DNA of 64,000 nt from Diphasiastrum complanatum (lineage: Eukaryota > Streptophyta > Lycopodiopsida > Lycopodiales > Lycopodiaceae). Below, piece after piece: positions 18,243 to 30,640 of the stretch (position 1 is its first letter; each line of letters starts with the position of its first letter). Location of the stretch: positions 25,879,391 to 25,943,390 of the forward strand of contig CM055107.1 in NCBI GenBank assembly GCA_029204225.1, read 5' to 3'. Made by a program: the position numbers and the translations under genes. The notes beneath the pieces were generated by a model. That model had not been told where the DNA came from and did not search any database. It saw nothing but the letters and a program-made list of their open reading frames with translations.

Positions 18243-20160
18243 TTGCAAGATTTTTCCTTCTCCTCTCCTATTGAGCAACAAGCTAGTTTCTTGTCGCTCT
18301 CCCTTATACAAGCCGCCACCCAGGCCTTTCCCCCTAAGATATATCTCACTCATCGAAAGACCTATAACCGATGGTATGATCATGATTGCCACACCTTACA
18401 TAAGCAGGTGGTATTCGCCATGCATCACTCTTTTGATCTTTTAGCGCATGTACAAAAGCAATATCGTCATGTAGTTAATAAAAAGAAAAAAGACCCTCTA
18501 ACAAGAGATGGTCAGAAACTTATAGACTCCCTTTTATCTTCCTCCTCCTCTCTTTTCTGGAAAATCTTTTCTAAGAAATCTTCCTTACTTTCACTATTGA
18601 TATCGACTCTTGGGTGGAATATGCTACTCACTTATACACTACAGATGCTCCGCCTATCCCTATCACCCGACCCACTACATTCTCTCTTTTTACCTCTAAC
18701 CAAATTGAATCCGCGATTTGTAAAGCCCAACCTCATAAAGCGAAAGCATCGACTCACTTAACACAAACTTCCTCAAACCTATCTCCCAACTTCTCTCTCT
18801 CCTTACATTGCCCACACTTTTAACTTGGTTGTTACCTCTGGCTTTCCCACCAACTGGTGCACGAACCTTCTCCATCACATTCTCAAGGCTGGTGATCCAA
18901 TAACGTTGATAACTACCGCACTTTTATGATCAATCACACGATGGCGAAGCTTTATGGCTCAATTCTACAATCTATGGTTGGATCCCAAGCGAAATCAGAT
19001 GAGTTATTTGCTCTTGGACAAGCTGGCTTTAGACCCGGATACTCTACTATTGATCATGCATTTGTCCTACGCTGCATCATAGATGAGGCTCGACATCGAA
19101 GACGAAGAGTATATTGCTGCTTTGTGGATTTCCGCAAGGCCTTTGACTCAGTTCCATGGCACCTGCTACTTCAGTGCTAAAATCCTCTCATATAAGGCGC
19201 TGATAGCCATAATGATATCCTGTCAGAAGCCAAGTGAAGATAAGCTTTAAAATAAACTTTAAAATTTGAATTCTTCATAATAGAATTAAGTTCATGTTTA
19301 GAATAAGGGTTAACAATTTCAGTGTCCATACTTAAACTAGCCATGATCTTATTTTTGAGTTCTCATGCATAAAAGATAAAGATTTTTTAACAAATTAATT
19401 TTCAATGATTTATTCTTATCAAAATACCATTGTTGCCCGAGAACAATATCCACATTTGCTAATGCAACAACATGGAATTCTAGTTTTCCAGAGTAGACTT
19501 GTATGTGTAGAGATGGTAGTAGCTGTTCGCTTTCTATCCAAAGCACAGTTGGGATCAAGTAGGGATGTCCACTCTCTCCCACTCTTTTTGCATTGTACAT
19601 TAATGATATAGAGCGGATCATCAAGGAGGAGGGTGGTGATGGATGTCTACTTGCTGATGTTATTATTTCTATCCTACTGTATGCGGATGATGTGGCATTG
19701 CTATCCTCTACAGCCTCTGGACTACATCGACATCTTGATGCTCTATATGGTTTTTGCTTAGTGTGGGGCTTGACGGTGAAAATTGCGAAGACCAAAGTAA
19801 TGGTGTTTATCACTAATCAGCAGCATATGAGAGATGACACATTTTATTATGATGGACAACAGTTGGAGATTGTAACATCATATACCTATCTAGGTGTACT
19901 ATTCACCCCTTACTCACTTTTCACTCTACTGCTCTATCTCGCCTACGTAAGGGGCATGCTGCCTTGGTACATATGGAGAGAGTGTGTACTACTTACCATA
20001 TTCATGATCCTGCTACCAGAGACCACCTTTTCTCTACAATGGTCTCACCAATGGCTATGCCCTCGTGGCTATGCACTTGGCGAAGGTTTGGTGCCCAGGG
20101 ATATCTCAGAGTACTTGGAGAGACATCACTCGCCTGTAGATCACCATGTTAGAGGAGGAT
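18243..20160 (+). pseudogene. LINE ORF2, reverse transcriptase domain
   Basis: A linker with THRKTYNRWYDHDC and a KKKKD basic region leads to GQAGFRPGYSTIDHAF and CCFVDFRKAFDSVPW (the RT block with the first catalytic Asp) at 19014-19165. After an insertion (19181-19495) the domain resumes with GIK-stop-GCPLSPTLFALY and SILLYADDVALLSS, the catalytic YADD near 19680. The frame is interrupted by stops and frameshifts. Confidence 0.85.
19181..19510 (-). mobile_element. Ty3/gypsy protease fragment inserted in the LINE
   Basis: On the minus strand 19495-19345 encodes GKLEFHVVALANVDIVLGQQ and WYFDKNKSL. This is the C-terminal half of a gypsy retropepsin (V-L--VDIVLG--WL motif). The LINE RT is interrupted on either side of this block, after DSVPWHL and before GIK-stop-GCPLSP. 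It is a nested insertion or a rearrangement; exact ends are uncertain. Confidence 0.6.
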
Positions 20161-21104
20161 GATTTGTGCGAAGCCATCAGTTCCTCATGAGATTCTTTTA
20201 CCGGAGTTTGCCTCACTCCCCATGGTGGTAGAGGCTATATTTCAGATTATTACCTTTATACATCGACTTGAGACCACTGATACTCACAAATATGTGATGG
20301 CATCGCTTACTTCTTCTCAGACTATAGCTGGACAGCAGGCTAGATCTTCATGATACGGTGATGTGGTGGCTTTCTTTCAGTCATGGGGCTTCTCGATGCT
20401 GGATCTCCTACAGGAAACTCATGCATTTATCAGACAGCAGCTGTATCATAGACATTGTCACATAGTATGGGATCGTCCTGATCATCAGAGAGCCAAGCTT
20501 ACCTTTTATGGCACACATATCTTACGCAAAGACAGTTTGGAACTTTCTATTAGATCTTTTATATCTATCTCTTCCTCTTTCTTTTGGGCTCCGATACAGG
20601 TTGGGACAGTTACGAGTCTCTTTGCATCAGCTTGCTATTGAGACAGGCAGATATTCAGGCATTTTCAGAGAGCATCAGATATGCCAGGTATGCACATTGG
20701 GTGTCGTGGAAGGTGAGTTCCATTTTATCTTCATATGCCCTATATACTATGAGATACGTGGCCGATATCATTGTTTATATCGAGACACCCCTATTACCCT
20801 CAGTACCTTTTTGGAGTATCATGATCCCAGATGTGTCGGCCTTTTACTGCGAGAGATGCTTATGTTGAGAGCCTCTTTGCTACCATCGGAGAGTATTACT
20901 GATTCTGGCCAGCATCTCATTACTAGCTTCTTTCAGAAGCGGGAGCGTGATGACCTATCAGATGATGAGGCAGTCATACCGGTGAGGGCGAAGGCCCAGC
21001 GTGCTCAGCCACCACCTCTTGCCAGATCTACATGCGCCTCCAGAGCTACCAGAGCTCCTCGATCACAGCTCACAGCTTCTATGGGTATCAGACGCCTTTC
21101 TTGA
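20161..21104 (+). pseudogene. LINE ORF2 C-terminal region with zinc finger
   Basis: The last part contains CQVCTLGVVEGEFHF and FICPIYYEIR, giving C-x2-C-x9-H-x4-C. This is the conserved C-terminal knuckle of many plant LINEs. It ends with a Ser/Arg-rich tail. Stops occur upstream in the 20.2-20.5 kb part. Confidence 0.75.
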
Positions 21105-21889
<785 letters not shown>

Positions 21890-21890
<1 letters not shown>

Positions 21891-21992
21891 TCATGGCAGC
21901 AGAAAAGGCTCTATCGAAGGAGCAACATCTCAAATTTAATGCTATGTTAAATCTGAAGATCAAAGTTTTTCAGGATCCATATTAAGGGGGAG
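21890..21992 (+). pseudogene. C-terminal end of a copia polyprotein plus PPT
   Basis: AEKALSKEQHLKFNAMLNLK matches the last residues of copia RNase H (DIFTKALP-x2-KH-x-F). It is followed by AAGGGGGAG (21984-21992), a polypurine tract abutting an LTR start. Confidence 0.7.
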
Positions 21993-22586
21993 TGTTAGAT
22001 TTTTCCCATGCTCAGGCTTAAAATCATCCAAGTAATGAGCATATTGAAAACAGCCAAAGTCCGACTACATTTTGTTGGACCTTCGCATTTTTTTGCACCT
22101 TCGCACTTTTTGTGCCTTGTACATTTTTGGCATTTAAACATTTTTGGGCACCTTCGCATTTTTTGCCCTTCGCACTTTTTAAGCACCTTCCCACTTCAGG
22201 ATTGACAAACTGACTCCATCAACTATGACTGCATCGAAGTGCTTGACATCGAAGTCATCGATTTCATCGACATCAACTTCCTCCTGTATATACTCATCTG
22301 ATATATATACAACATCGACTTACCCGACATCCAAGTCATCGACCTCTCATGTATAAACATATGTTCATATGTTCAAAAATTGACTTGCTCGACATGGACG
22401 TACTCGACTTACTCGACATCGACATTTCAACACTAACTCCATCAACTGACTTCATTGACATATCCGACTTCATCGACTTAACCGAATTCGTCATCAATCG
22501 ACCCCTGTTGACTCTTTCTCATTAGGGAAAAATCGATCGAAATGAACTGTCACAAATCTTTATGGTAGTTCACCTACTATTGTACA
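21993..22586 (+). repeat. 3' LTR (5' part) of a plus-strand copia element, same family as element B
   Basis: Starts TGTTAGATTTTT after the PPT. The part 22063-22586 is the reverse complement of 27060-27586, the 5' LTR of element B. It is built from short motifs: seven CACCTTCGCACTTTTT-like units (22079-22200) and many ATCGAC units (22230-22500). Homology stops at TATTGTACA, so the LTR is 3' truncated. Confidence 0.8.
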
Positions 22587-22680
22587 TGGCTAAAAGCATG
22601 GTTTGGTGGTACAAAAAAAAGAACCCATTTTTTATTGTACCTTTTGGTAGTACATTTCACTTTTTGGGGATTTTATTACT

Positions 22681-23040
22681 CATAATTGTTTTGAGTCCAC
22701 ATTAAAAATGACATAACTTTTTAGTAAAAAGTCCAATTTTAGCGGAGTTTGGTGTGTTAAAAAGCTCTTGACGAGTTTTTTTTTATGATATGTTACATGA
22801 CATACTTTCAGGCTACGGTTAAAAAATTATGGCAAGTCAAAAGTATGGAGATTTAATTAATCATAATTTTCTGAGTCCACATTAAAAATGACATAACTTT
22901 TTAGTGGTAAGTTCAATTTCAGCGGGGTTTGGTGCGTTAAAAAGTGCTTGGATGAATGCTTTCCAATGATATGTTACATGACATACTTCTCGACATACGA
23001 TTAAAAAGTTATTGCAAGTCAAAGTATTAGTTGAAAATAG
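22681..23040. repeat. Two-copy tandem repeat, 180-bp unit
   Basis: GAGTCCACATTAAAAATGAC begins at 22693 and again at 22873. The copies are diverged in places (roughly 80-85% by eye). Possibly part of a degenerate LTR. Confidence 0.7.
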
Positions 23041-23089
23041 TTTATAATAATACAAAAGTGCATTTTTACCCAAAAAAGGTAGTGTTCTT

Positions 23090-23349
23090 GAAAGTCCTTG
23101 TTGGAGCTAAGATGTATGTAACTTTCATTGATGATTTTAGTAGATTTTGTTCTACTAAAGAGCAAAGATGAAGTGTATGATGTCTTTGTTAAGATCAAGA
23201 ATGCAAGGGAGGATCAATTTTTCACAAGGATCAAGTGCTCAAGGAGTGACAATGATGGAGAGTACATATCTGCCAAGCTCAAGGCCTTTTCATTTCCTCC
23301 TTGTCTGTCTCAGTTTGAGGAGATTGTTCCTTTGACAACTTTAATGTAG
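23090..23349 (+). pseudogene. Copia integrase core fragment
   Basis: MYVTFIDDFSR (first catalytic Asp), then with a frame change LLKSKDEVYDVFVKIKN and RSDNDGEYISAKLKAF, where DNGGEY is usual. Ends abruptly at 23349 against the minus-strand element B. Confidence 0.8.
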
Positions 23350-23379
23350 GATCGAGTGGAAATTGACTCGATTTGCAGT

Positions 23380-24117
23380 TCGTCATTCCATACTTTTCCA
23401 GCACGTTGGTGAGATATCATTGTTGGATCGAATTCAAATCATTTTGATCCGAGAAAGTAATGGGCTGGACCCATATCAGTCATCTTTTACTCCTAGTCCA
23501 GCATGCCTTCCATTTTCTTCAGCAGATGAATAGTAGTGTATCATCTACATAGAGAGTGATGATAATGAAGAAACTACAAACAGATTTGAAGTAAACATTT
23601 GAATCGCCGAGTTTGGATTAAAACCATTCTTGATGAGGAATACATTGATTTTCTGGAACCAAGCTCTTGGTGACTATTTCAAGCCATAGAGAGCCTTATG
23701 GATTTTGCACACTATATGCTGCTTGTTTTTCAGTTCGTATCCCTCTGGCTGCGACATATAGATCTCATCTTCGATAATTCCATTGAGGAAAGTAGTCTGG
23801 ACATCCATTTGGTGGACTTCGAGATCGGTTGTAGCTGCAAAGGAGAGTAGAACTTAGATCGAAGCATGCTTGACAACTGGGTTGAAGGTCTCTGAATAAT
23901 CCAGATCTAGGATTTGGGAGAACCCTTTGGCAACAAGCCTGGCCTTATATCGATTGAATCTTCCTTCAGCATCATACTTCGCTTTGAATATCCATTTGCA
24001 TGGAATCAGATCTCGATCTTTTGGCAGTTGATTTATTGTCCATGGTTGATTCTCAATAAGAAAATCAAATTTAGTGTCCATTGCAGCTTTCCAATGGTCA
24101 ACATCAGGTGTCGACAT
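23380..24117 (-). pseudogene. Copia B reverse transcriptase
   Basis: WKAAMDTKFDFLIENQPWTI, CKWIFKAKYDAEG and YKARLVAKGFSQ lead into LDYSETFNPVVKHASI (24117-23854). Continuing with stops and frame changes: EVHQMDVQTTFLNG, EIYMSQPEGYE and HKALYGLK-stop-SPRAWF. The YVDD region is degenerate and the domain is cut off near 23350. Confidence 0.85.
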
Positions 24118-24141
24118 TGCCTCAGAAATAGTGTTTGGTTC

Positions 24142-25035
24142 CTACACAAAGTAGCAGACTGGATCGTCTATAAATCGGGATGGAGGCTGTCTGGACCGGT
24201 TCGATGTTCTGGGTTGAACCTCGGTCCTCTGATGTGTTTGTATTTGTCGACGTTCAGGCTCATTGTCGGAGTCGTTGTCGAGCTTGTGATCAGTCCTGAG
24301 TTCAAAGTTGTCGACTCTAGGATTTGAAGTCGATTGAGCTTTTTCCTTGTGGTCGATAAACCGGTCTTCCACAAAAATGACATCTCTACTTGTGAACGCT
24401 TTCTCAATGTCCATGTTGTAGAGCTTGTATGCCTTATAATCTGGGAAATAGCCGATGAAGATCAATTTCTGCTGGTGTCATCCAACTTCTTTCTTGGATC
24501 AGCAAGGATCTGGACGTAAGCAATGCATCCAAAAACTTGAATATTTTTTAGTGATGGCTTCGATCTTGTCCACACTTTATAAGGTATTTTGTCGTTCAAG
24601 GCCTCGGTGATGGATCGATTCTGTAGACAGCTGTAGTAATAGCTTATGTCCAAAAAAAATTTGGAGGAGAGGTATGGGCCAGGATGCTCTTGGCAATTTT
24701 GATGAGTGTCTGATTCTTTCTCTCAACTACACCATTGCACTGAGGTGAGTAGCTGGTTGTGTATTGTTCATGTATTCCATTGGCCTTGTAGAAGTCCTTG
24801 AATTCTGTGGAGATATACTCTCCTCCTCCATCTGCGCGTAGAACTTTGATCTTCCTTTGGGTCTGATTTTTAGTAGACGTCTTGAACTGCTTGAAGAACT
24901 TGAATGCCTCTGATTTGTTCTTCAGAAAATAAGTAGCAGTCCTTCATGAGAAGCCATCGATGAAAGTTAGGAAATAGAGAGCTCTCCCTGTCGAAGTAGT
25001 CTACATCGGGCCACAAATGTCACTATGTACAAGGT
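24142..25035 (-). pseudogene. Copia B integrase core and hinge
   Basis: The integrase part (25035-24470) is broken, but VWTRSKPSLKNIQVFGCIAY is clear and is the usual copia integrase C-terminal block. The hinge reads MIFIGYFPDYKAYKLYNMD and FTSRDVIFVED, and a polar linker with DNDSDNEPERRQ runs to RT. Confidence 0.8.
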
Positions 25036-25656
25036 CTAGCAAGCCCTTGGAAGTATAAAATGAGTCTTAAATGAAAGGGCTTCTAGATGCTTGTTGATAA
25101 TACAACTTTCGCATGGAGAAGTTGGCTTGCTGACTGAAGGCAGATCTTGTACTAGACTCTGAGCTGACATTTGCTGAATAGTATTGTAGTTAAGATGGCC
25201 AAGTCTGAAATTCCAAAGCATATCAGTTGATTCAGTAGTGGCTGTGTAAAGAGCTTGATTGTTAGAAGAGTAACAGTGGCTGAGTTTGTACAGATAGCCG
25301 TTTCTTCTTCCAAAGGCTAAAACCTTTCGGGATTTGTCAAGAATAGTGAAGCCATCTGTATCGAATTTGACCCTCCGACCTGAATCAGTGATTCTGCTAA
25401 CTGAGAGTAAGTTCTTGGTCAGATTTGGAACGTGGAGAACGTTGGATAGCAACTTGACTTCATCTCTCTGAAATTCAACTCTGACTATTCCTTCACCTTC
25501 TATTGAATGATTTGAGTTGTCTCCAAGTTGCATAACTCGAGAGTGGATGAATGGCTTGTAATCCTTGAACCAGTCTTGATGGTGAGTCAAATGTTGAGTT
25601 GCTCCAGAGTCCAAGTACCAGAAATCGATATCTTGTTGTTCTCCGACCTTGGTCAT
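25036..25656 (-). pseudogene. Copia B protease and GAG-pre-integrase
   Basis: A 206-codon open frame. DFWYLDSGATQHLTHH carries the intact catalytic DSGA of copia protease. VLHVPNLTKNLLSVSRI is the classical motif after it. LWNFRLGHLNYNTIQQMS and CESCIINKH form the integrase zinc-binding part. The frame ends at 25036 where integrase should continue. Confidence 0.85.
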
Positions 25657-26600
25657 GAAGGCTGCATCATCTTCCTCCTGTTGCTGGATTGAGTGGCTGG
25701 TTGTAACAAAATTTGTTTGCTGCTAGAACTTCTTCTTCTTTTTGTTGTTATACTTCAAAGTTTGGCAGTCTTTGATTTCATGGCCAGTCCTCTTACAGTA
25801 TCTGCAGAATAGTTTCTGCACTGGTTGGAACAATGAAAAGGTTGAATTTGATCCTGAACCAAAATTTGGTGCAGACTGCATGTTTTTCTTCTTGTCAGTA
25901 TATCCTGACTTTGTAGATCTCTTGGATCTAAACTTCTGATTTTTTGAATATAGAGCCTAAGGATCCGATCTTGAGCCTGAGGATGATGCAGTTCTTTTGA
26001 TCTCCTCTTGCAGAAGCATTGAAATTACTCTTGAAAGAGTGAGATGCTCCTGGATCGACATTGCCATGACCCAATTTTCATAGCCATCAAGTAGACTCGA
26101 TAATAGAGTCATAACAGCATCAAAATCCTCAATGACTGTGCCAGTTGCAGTCATTTTCTCCATAAGATTTTTGAAAGTGTTGAGATGAGTCGAAATAATA
26201 TCTGCATCAGACATTCTCAAGGTGAAAAATTTCTTCCTCAAGTGAAGCTTGGAAGTCATGTCCCTGATATCGTAGAGGGTTGCTAGGATGTTCCAAGCAT
26301 CCTTAGCAGTCTTAGCAGCATGTATGTGGCTAATCTGAGTATCCTTAATGTTGAGTGTGATCACAGCAAATGCTTTGCCATCTCTCAGTCTCCACTTGGT
26401 GATGCTGGCTACAACACCTTCTAGTTTGAGTTTTGTGTCATCAATGATGTCCCATAGTTCTTTGGCTAGTAGTATTACCTTCATCTTAAACTTCTAGAGA
26501 TGGTAGTTATCTCCATTGAGTTTGTCGATCAAAGAAGAACTAGAAGATGGATCAGCGAGATCGTTGATAGACACAACGATTTCGAAATATTGTTGGTTGT
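25657..26600 (-). pseudogene. Copia B gag with CCHC knuckle
   Basis: The gag (UBN2-type) starts near 26570 with SSSLIDKLNGDNYHL, then a TAG where Trp is expected, then KFKMKVILLAKELWDI. An open frame from 26484 to 25957 includes GKAFAVITLNIKDTQI, KDAWNILATLYDIRDM and LNTFKNLMEKM. After a break, CRYCKRTGHEIKDC (about 25811-25770) is a good CCHC knuckle. The protein packages element RNA. Confidence 0.85.
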
Positions 26601-26670
26601 GCACTTGCTAGAACGATGTCTTGATGAAACAAGACTAATAATCTGCAGTAGAAATGTAGATTACTGAACT

Positions 26671-26684
26671 GCCCTCTGATACCA
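26671..26684 (-). promoter_or_regulatory. Primer binding site of copia B
   Basis: On the minus strand TGGTATCAGAGGGC follows the LTR end (CCGACA). Complementary to initiator tRNA-Met. Confidence 0.85.
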
Positions 26685-27586
26685 TGTCGGAAATCGTGAG
26701 GACTACTGGCAGTGGAAGTCCGAGTGAGCGTTATGTGTAGGATCGGAAGCGCCACAGTTAGCAGCAGAAATGATCAAGATGAATAATGCAGATAAGCGCA
26801 AATGAACAACATAGTAGTGAGACAAAATTGCACTTTGATTAATATCAACAATGAGTACAATGGCTTGAAGTGATAACTTCAGCTTGTTGTTGAGCGTAAT
26901 AATGTTGGCTACTTTAATTCTTCTTGAAAAAAGATTGATTAGTTAACTTAACTATTGATCAATCTGTTATAGCTTATTACAAAATATCTACTTGCAAAAT
27001 ATCTGTTTGCTAAATATCTATTTAGTATTTATTACAACCGCCTTAGAGCAATAGCTATCTGTACAATAGTAGGTGAACTGCCAAAAAGACTTCTGACAGT
27101 TTATTTGAATCGATTTTTCCCTGATGAGAAAGAGTCGACAAAGGTCGGTTGATGACGAATTCGATTAAGTCAACAAATTCGGTTGAGTCGATGAAGTCGG
27201 ACATGTTGATGGAGTTAGTGTTGAAATGTCGATGTCGAGTAAGTCGAGTACGTCGATGTTGAGCAAGTCAATTTTTGAACATATGAACATATGTATATAC
27301 ATGAGAACTCGATGACTTTGATGTTGATGACTTCAATGTCGGGTAAGTCGATGTTGTATATATATCAGATAAGTATATACAGGAGGAAGTCGATGTCGAT
27401 GAAGTCGTAGTTGATGGAGTTAGTTTGTCAACCCCGAAGTGCGAAGGTGCTTAAAAAGTGTGAAGGGCGCAAAATGTGAAGGTGCCCAAAAATGTTTAAG
27501 TGCCAAAAATGTACAAGGCACAAAACGTGCAAAGGTGCAAAAAGTGTGAAGGTGCAAAAAATACGAAGGTCCAACAAAATGTAGTC
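26685..27586 (-). repeat. 5' LTR of copia B, missing its first ~75 bp
   Basis: Ends in CA at the PBS. Its outer part (27060-27586) is the inverted partner of 22063-22586. Comparison with that copy shows the first 70 or so bases of the LTR are absent, replaced at 27587 by unrelated coding-like sequence. Confidence 0.8.
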
Positions 27587-28266
27587 AGAGGTATACATGC
27601 TAAGGTGTGGCAAGCATTTGATGCCTTGTCACAAACTATCAATAAGCAAATTGTGAGAGATGACAATTTGGATAGATATGGGAGAGAAGTCAAAGCTTTC
27701 ATTCAATTGATGATCGATGCATGGGGAGAGATACACATAACTCACTATATGCTAAGTGTGTCTAGCATTTTTTCAAACTTTCGTATAGATGTATCTATAT
27801 CAAAGGTTTAAAACTAATAGAACTTTATGTGAACAACACATCTCTATGCTCACGGTCCGTGGTTTATGAAACATATGGATCATTAGCTATCTGGAATATG
27901 CAAGGGATGGAGAAGATTCATTACAGGGCAAAGGATGCATACTTCAAAAATTCATGACATGGTGGAGAAAAGGGTCTTTGGTAATACATTGGTTGAGATA
28001 TTCCAATGGTTCTACAGAAGAGTTTTGAACATAGAAGTCTTAAAAAACACACCAAATGAAGGGTTGAGTTTGATGGTCTCCAATTCAAATTCAGCTGAAA
28101 AAATAACATGGCAGTCCTCCAATGCAAACGTGAGGCATAAAGAATGAAGGATGTCTAGGGTTCGAGTTGGAAAGTGATGGATACCTAGGCCAACAACATC
28201 CAATATATTGGACAATAGCGCTACAAAAATGACACATATTGATGAGATGGAATAATAGCAAATCAA
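27587..28266 (+). pseudogene. Unrecognised transposon-like coding relic
   Basis: AKVWQAFDALSQTINKQIVR, AFIQLMIDAWGEIHITHYM, then after frame changes LAIWNMQGMEKIHYRAKDAY and LVEIFQWFYRRVLN. The helical spacing and the strings WGE-HITHYM and GMEK-HY-AK--YFK look like a conserved protein core. I cannot name the family with confidence. At least two frameshifts are present. Confidence 0.4.
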
Positions 28267-28620
28267 CTATGATGGAATGTTCTTTGAATATTTCTTTTTA
28301 ATAATGATCATTGGATAATGGACCATTACTATAGATAAAAGTTGCTTTACCTTAATTTTTAACCAATATTGATTTTATAAAATAAATCTCTTTACATAAG
28401 ATTGTAGGTTTTCATTTTGTTGTCACTACTCCTCTTGCTCCCTTGGAAAATTTTTGCCCTAACAATTTGGCTTGGCTCGTGCATTTCAATTGGTGTTTTA
28501 CCATTAAATTAGTGTTCATCGATGCGTTAACAATGTCATATGCTAAAATAGAGTTGGCCAATCTACTGGTAGACACAGTTTACAGATTAGATAGATAGCC
28601 TTTACTGTACGTTCACCACT
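28267..28620. other. Spacer
   Basis: AT-rich and no feature recognised. Confidence 0.25.
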
Positions 28621-29810
28621 AGAATAGATATGCTTGCCACTGTAAAGGCTAATACAGATGCATTCACGTATGCAAGTGAGTATATAGATGAAACTCTGAA
28701 GCCTTATGTCGTATGAATACTTGACTCAACTGTCATGCGGATTCCATATAACTTGCTTAGTTATATATGGAAAGGAGATAGGCCTTTTATCGCTCGTCTA
28801 AATAGATTTATAAGCCACCCAGGTAAGGACCATTTTTTGGAGCTGACTAAAGACCAGCAGAAAACTTTTAATCTCCAAAGTGTAGGAAATAAGTGTTTAT
28901 TTGGTGAAATTACTACTATTTTTTGCTTAATTAATTTCTAAAGTTTGTGGGCCATACAGAAGAGAACCCTAGTGTACAGATTAATGAGATGGAGCAACTG
29001 GGTGAAGAGGATGATTTATCCTTGGAGGAGGAAGCTCTCTTGGTGATACAAGCGGCCACAGGTGCATCCACATCAGCTAAGCTAGAAGACATAGATGAGG
29101 TCAAGGATGTCATGTTGTGTATCCATAGCCTTGCTCCAATCATAATTAATGGGCGGGCAAGAGTATCTATTCATTCATGATTTGCAACATGTGCTCGGCT
29201 TACGAGAAGTTGAGATGCTTTTAGCATTAACAAACATGCAAAATGGAGATTCCACATTCGATTGATGACAAATACCAAGAGTTGATTGGCAAGGACATGG
29301 ACACCACCGAGGAAGCGCTAGCAAGGGTTCTTTGGCAACTGAAGACACTTCAACCACCACTAGTTGACAAAAAGCCATTCGAGAAACTTGAACTTGGAAG
29401 CTCCAATATTCTGTACAGAGGCAAAGGAATTGAGCTCGCAAAAAACAAGGAAGCCGATTAAGGGACAGAGGCAAGTTTGATCTTGCCAAACGCTTTTGTG
29501 CTTTTGATATTTTCGATTCATCATCATATTCATAATGCAATCATTTGAACCCAATGCAGGAGGCAATGGAGATTGATGAGTTTGCTATGCGAAAAGGCGA
29601 TGTCCGAGCTAGAACTGAAGCAACAACCCTTGATAAGTCTTTGGCCCACTACATTGGGCAGTTCCTAGATAACTACATTTTTTGCTTCAACAACAAGTAT
29701 AGTCCAAATGGACTGACGGAGCTTCTGAAATGCAAAGCGTTGTCCAAGCACATTGTAGAGGTAGAGTTGTCGCTATCAGTGCCAAAGGCTTATTGCATCC
29801 TCTAAAGGGC
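28621..29810 (+). pseudogene. Unrecognised multi-fragment coding region
   Basis: Successive open pieces read MRIPYNLLSYIWKGDRPFIA, EEDDLSLEEEALLVIQ, MLLALTNMQNGDSTF, EIPHSIDDKYQELIGKDMD, VLWQLKTLQPPLVDKKPF, SNILYRGKGIELAKNKEAD, then in another frame FDLAKRFCAFDIFDSSSYS, and finally LDKSLAHYIGQFLDNYIF. Changing frames with few stops suggests either introns or single-base indels in a once continuous protein. The style resembles animal and plant hAT-like or KIAA1586-like transposon proteins, but that is only an impression. It may be one element with 27587-28266. Confidence 0.35.
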
Positions 29811-30299
29811 AATTCTGTATGATTTTTGTCTCGAATTTGAGTCTTGACCTGTTCTTTCAAATTTAATTGGACCTTATGAGAATAAAACTGATGCTCCGAA
29901 ATTAGCATTAGAAATTCTAAAACCAATTATGTCATCAAAAGAGCAATCAAAGAATCAGCTAACTTCTTTGAAGGACATGGGCGAGAGTTGAATACATTGT
30001 ATAATGGACATGTGATGTGAAGGCGTGACCCGAGGGGCTGGTTAGAATATGTCAAGCTGCCTCTGGTCGCGCCTTGGCGGGATTTTTACTCCAGAGCATG
30101 ATAGTTTAATCCTAAACCATTGGGTGATTGTTCATTGGTGTGCACATAATACTGAAATAGGAATCTTTCCATTCACATACTACTGAAATAGAAATCCTTG
30201 CATTCACAAAAGAAATAATTTGAATATGCAACACAAAATTTTCATTATATTAATACTGAATTTGTACAATGAGTCCCAGATGGAATGAGTACATCTATT
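29811..30299. other. Spacer with a GC-rich hairpin-prone segment
   Basis: No gene. At 30026-30100 a GC-rich island stands out in AT-rich DNA; CTCTGG near 30060 pairs with CCAGAG near 30092. Identity unknown. Confidence 0.25.
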
Positions 30300-30640
30300 T
30301 TTTACTACGACAAAATTGGCCTCATCTTCATGCTAGCTAAGCTTCTTAATGGGAGTAGAATGCTAGACATGACAGTCTTGACTTTGTAGAGTGACTTTAA
30401 TAAGTTTCATGCTTCCTTAGTGGTTTTTGCCTTGTACAATTGGGCAATTGCCAAATCTCCAAGAGACAAGCAAATCAATAGATAGACCTTTTCCTCCTTT
30501 GTCTTGATTTCTTCTGCCTATGTGTGATTGAGAGAGACTCCATCAAGATCGGCCACCTCTGTGCCCTTGGCCACACCCGACAATCCTTGCACTTTTAGAA
30601 TAAGCATATCTTCATGATAGACGAAGATTTGTTGTAGACT
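30300..30640 (-). pseudogene. Copia gag relic
   Basis: On the minus strand: EEIKTKEEKVYLLICLSLGD, LYKAKTTKEAWNLLKSLYKV (with one stop where Trp is expected). This matches the copia gag pattern of A-xx-I-xx-L-D followed by TAKEAW--L---Y. The rest of the element is not seen. Confidence 0.6.

Larger units (their letters stand above)
23350..27586 (-). mobile_element. Ty1/copia element B, minus strand
   Basis: In its own direction: truncated 5' LTR (27586-26685), PBS, gag, zinc knuckle, protease, GAG-pre-integrase, integrase, hinge, and reverse transcriptase, ending at about 23350 without RNase H or 3' LTR. Its gag and protease resemble element A (35.7 kb), so both belong to one copia lineage. 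Multiple stops and frame breaks show it is inactive. Confidence 0.85.
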
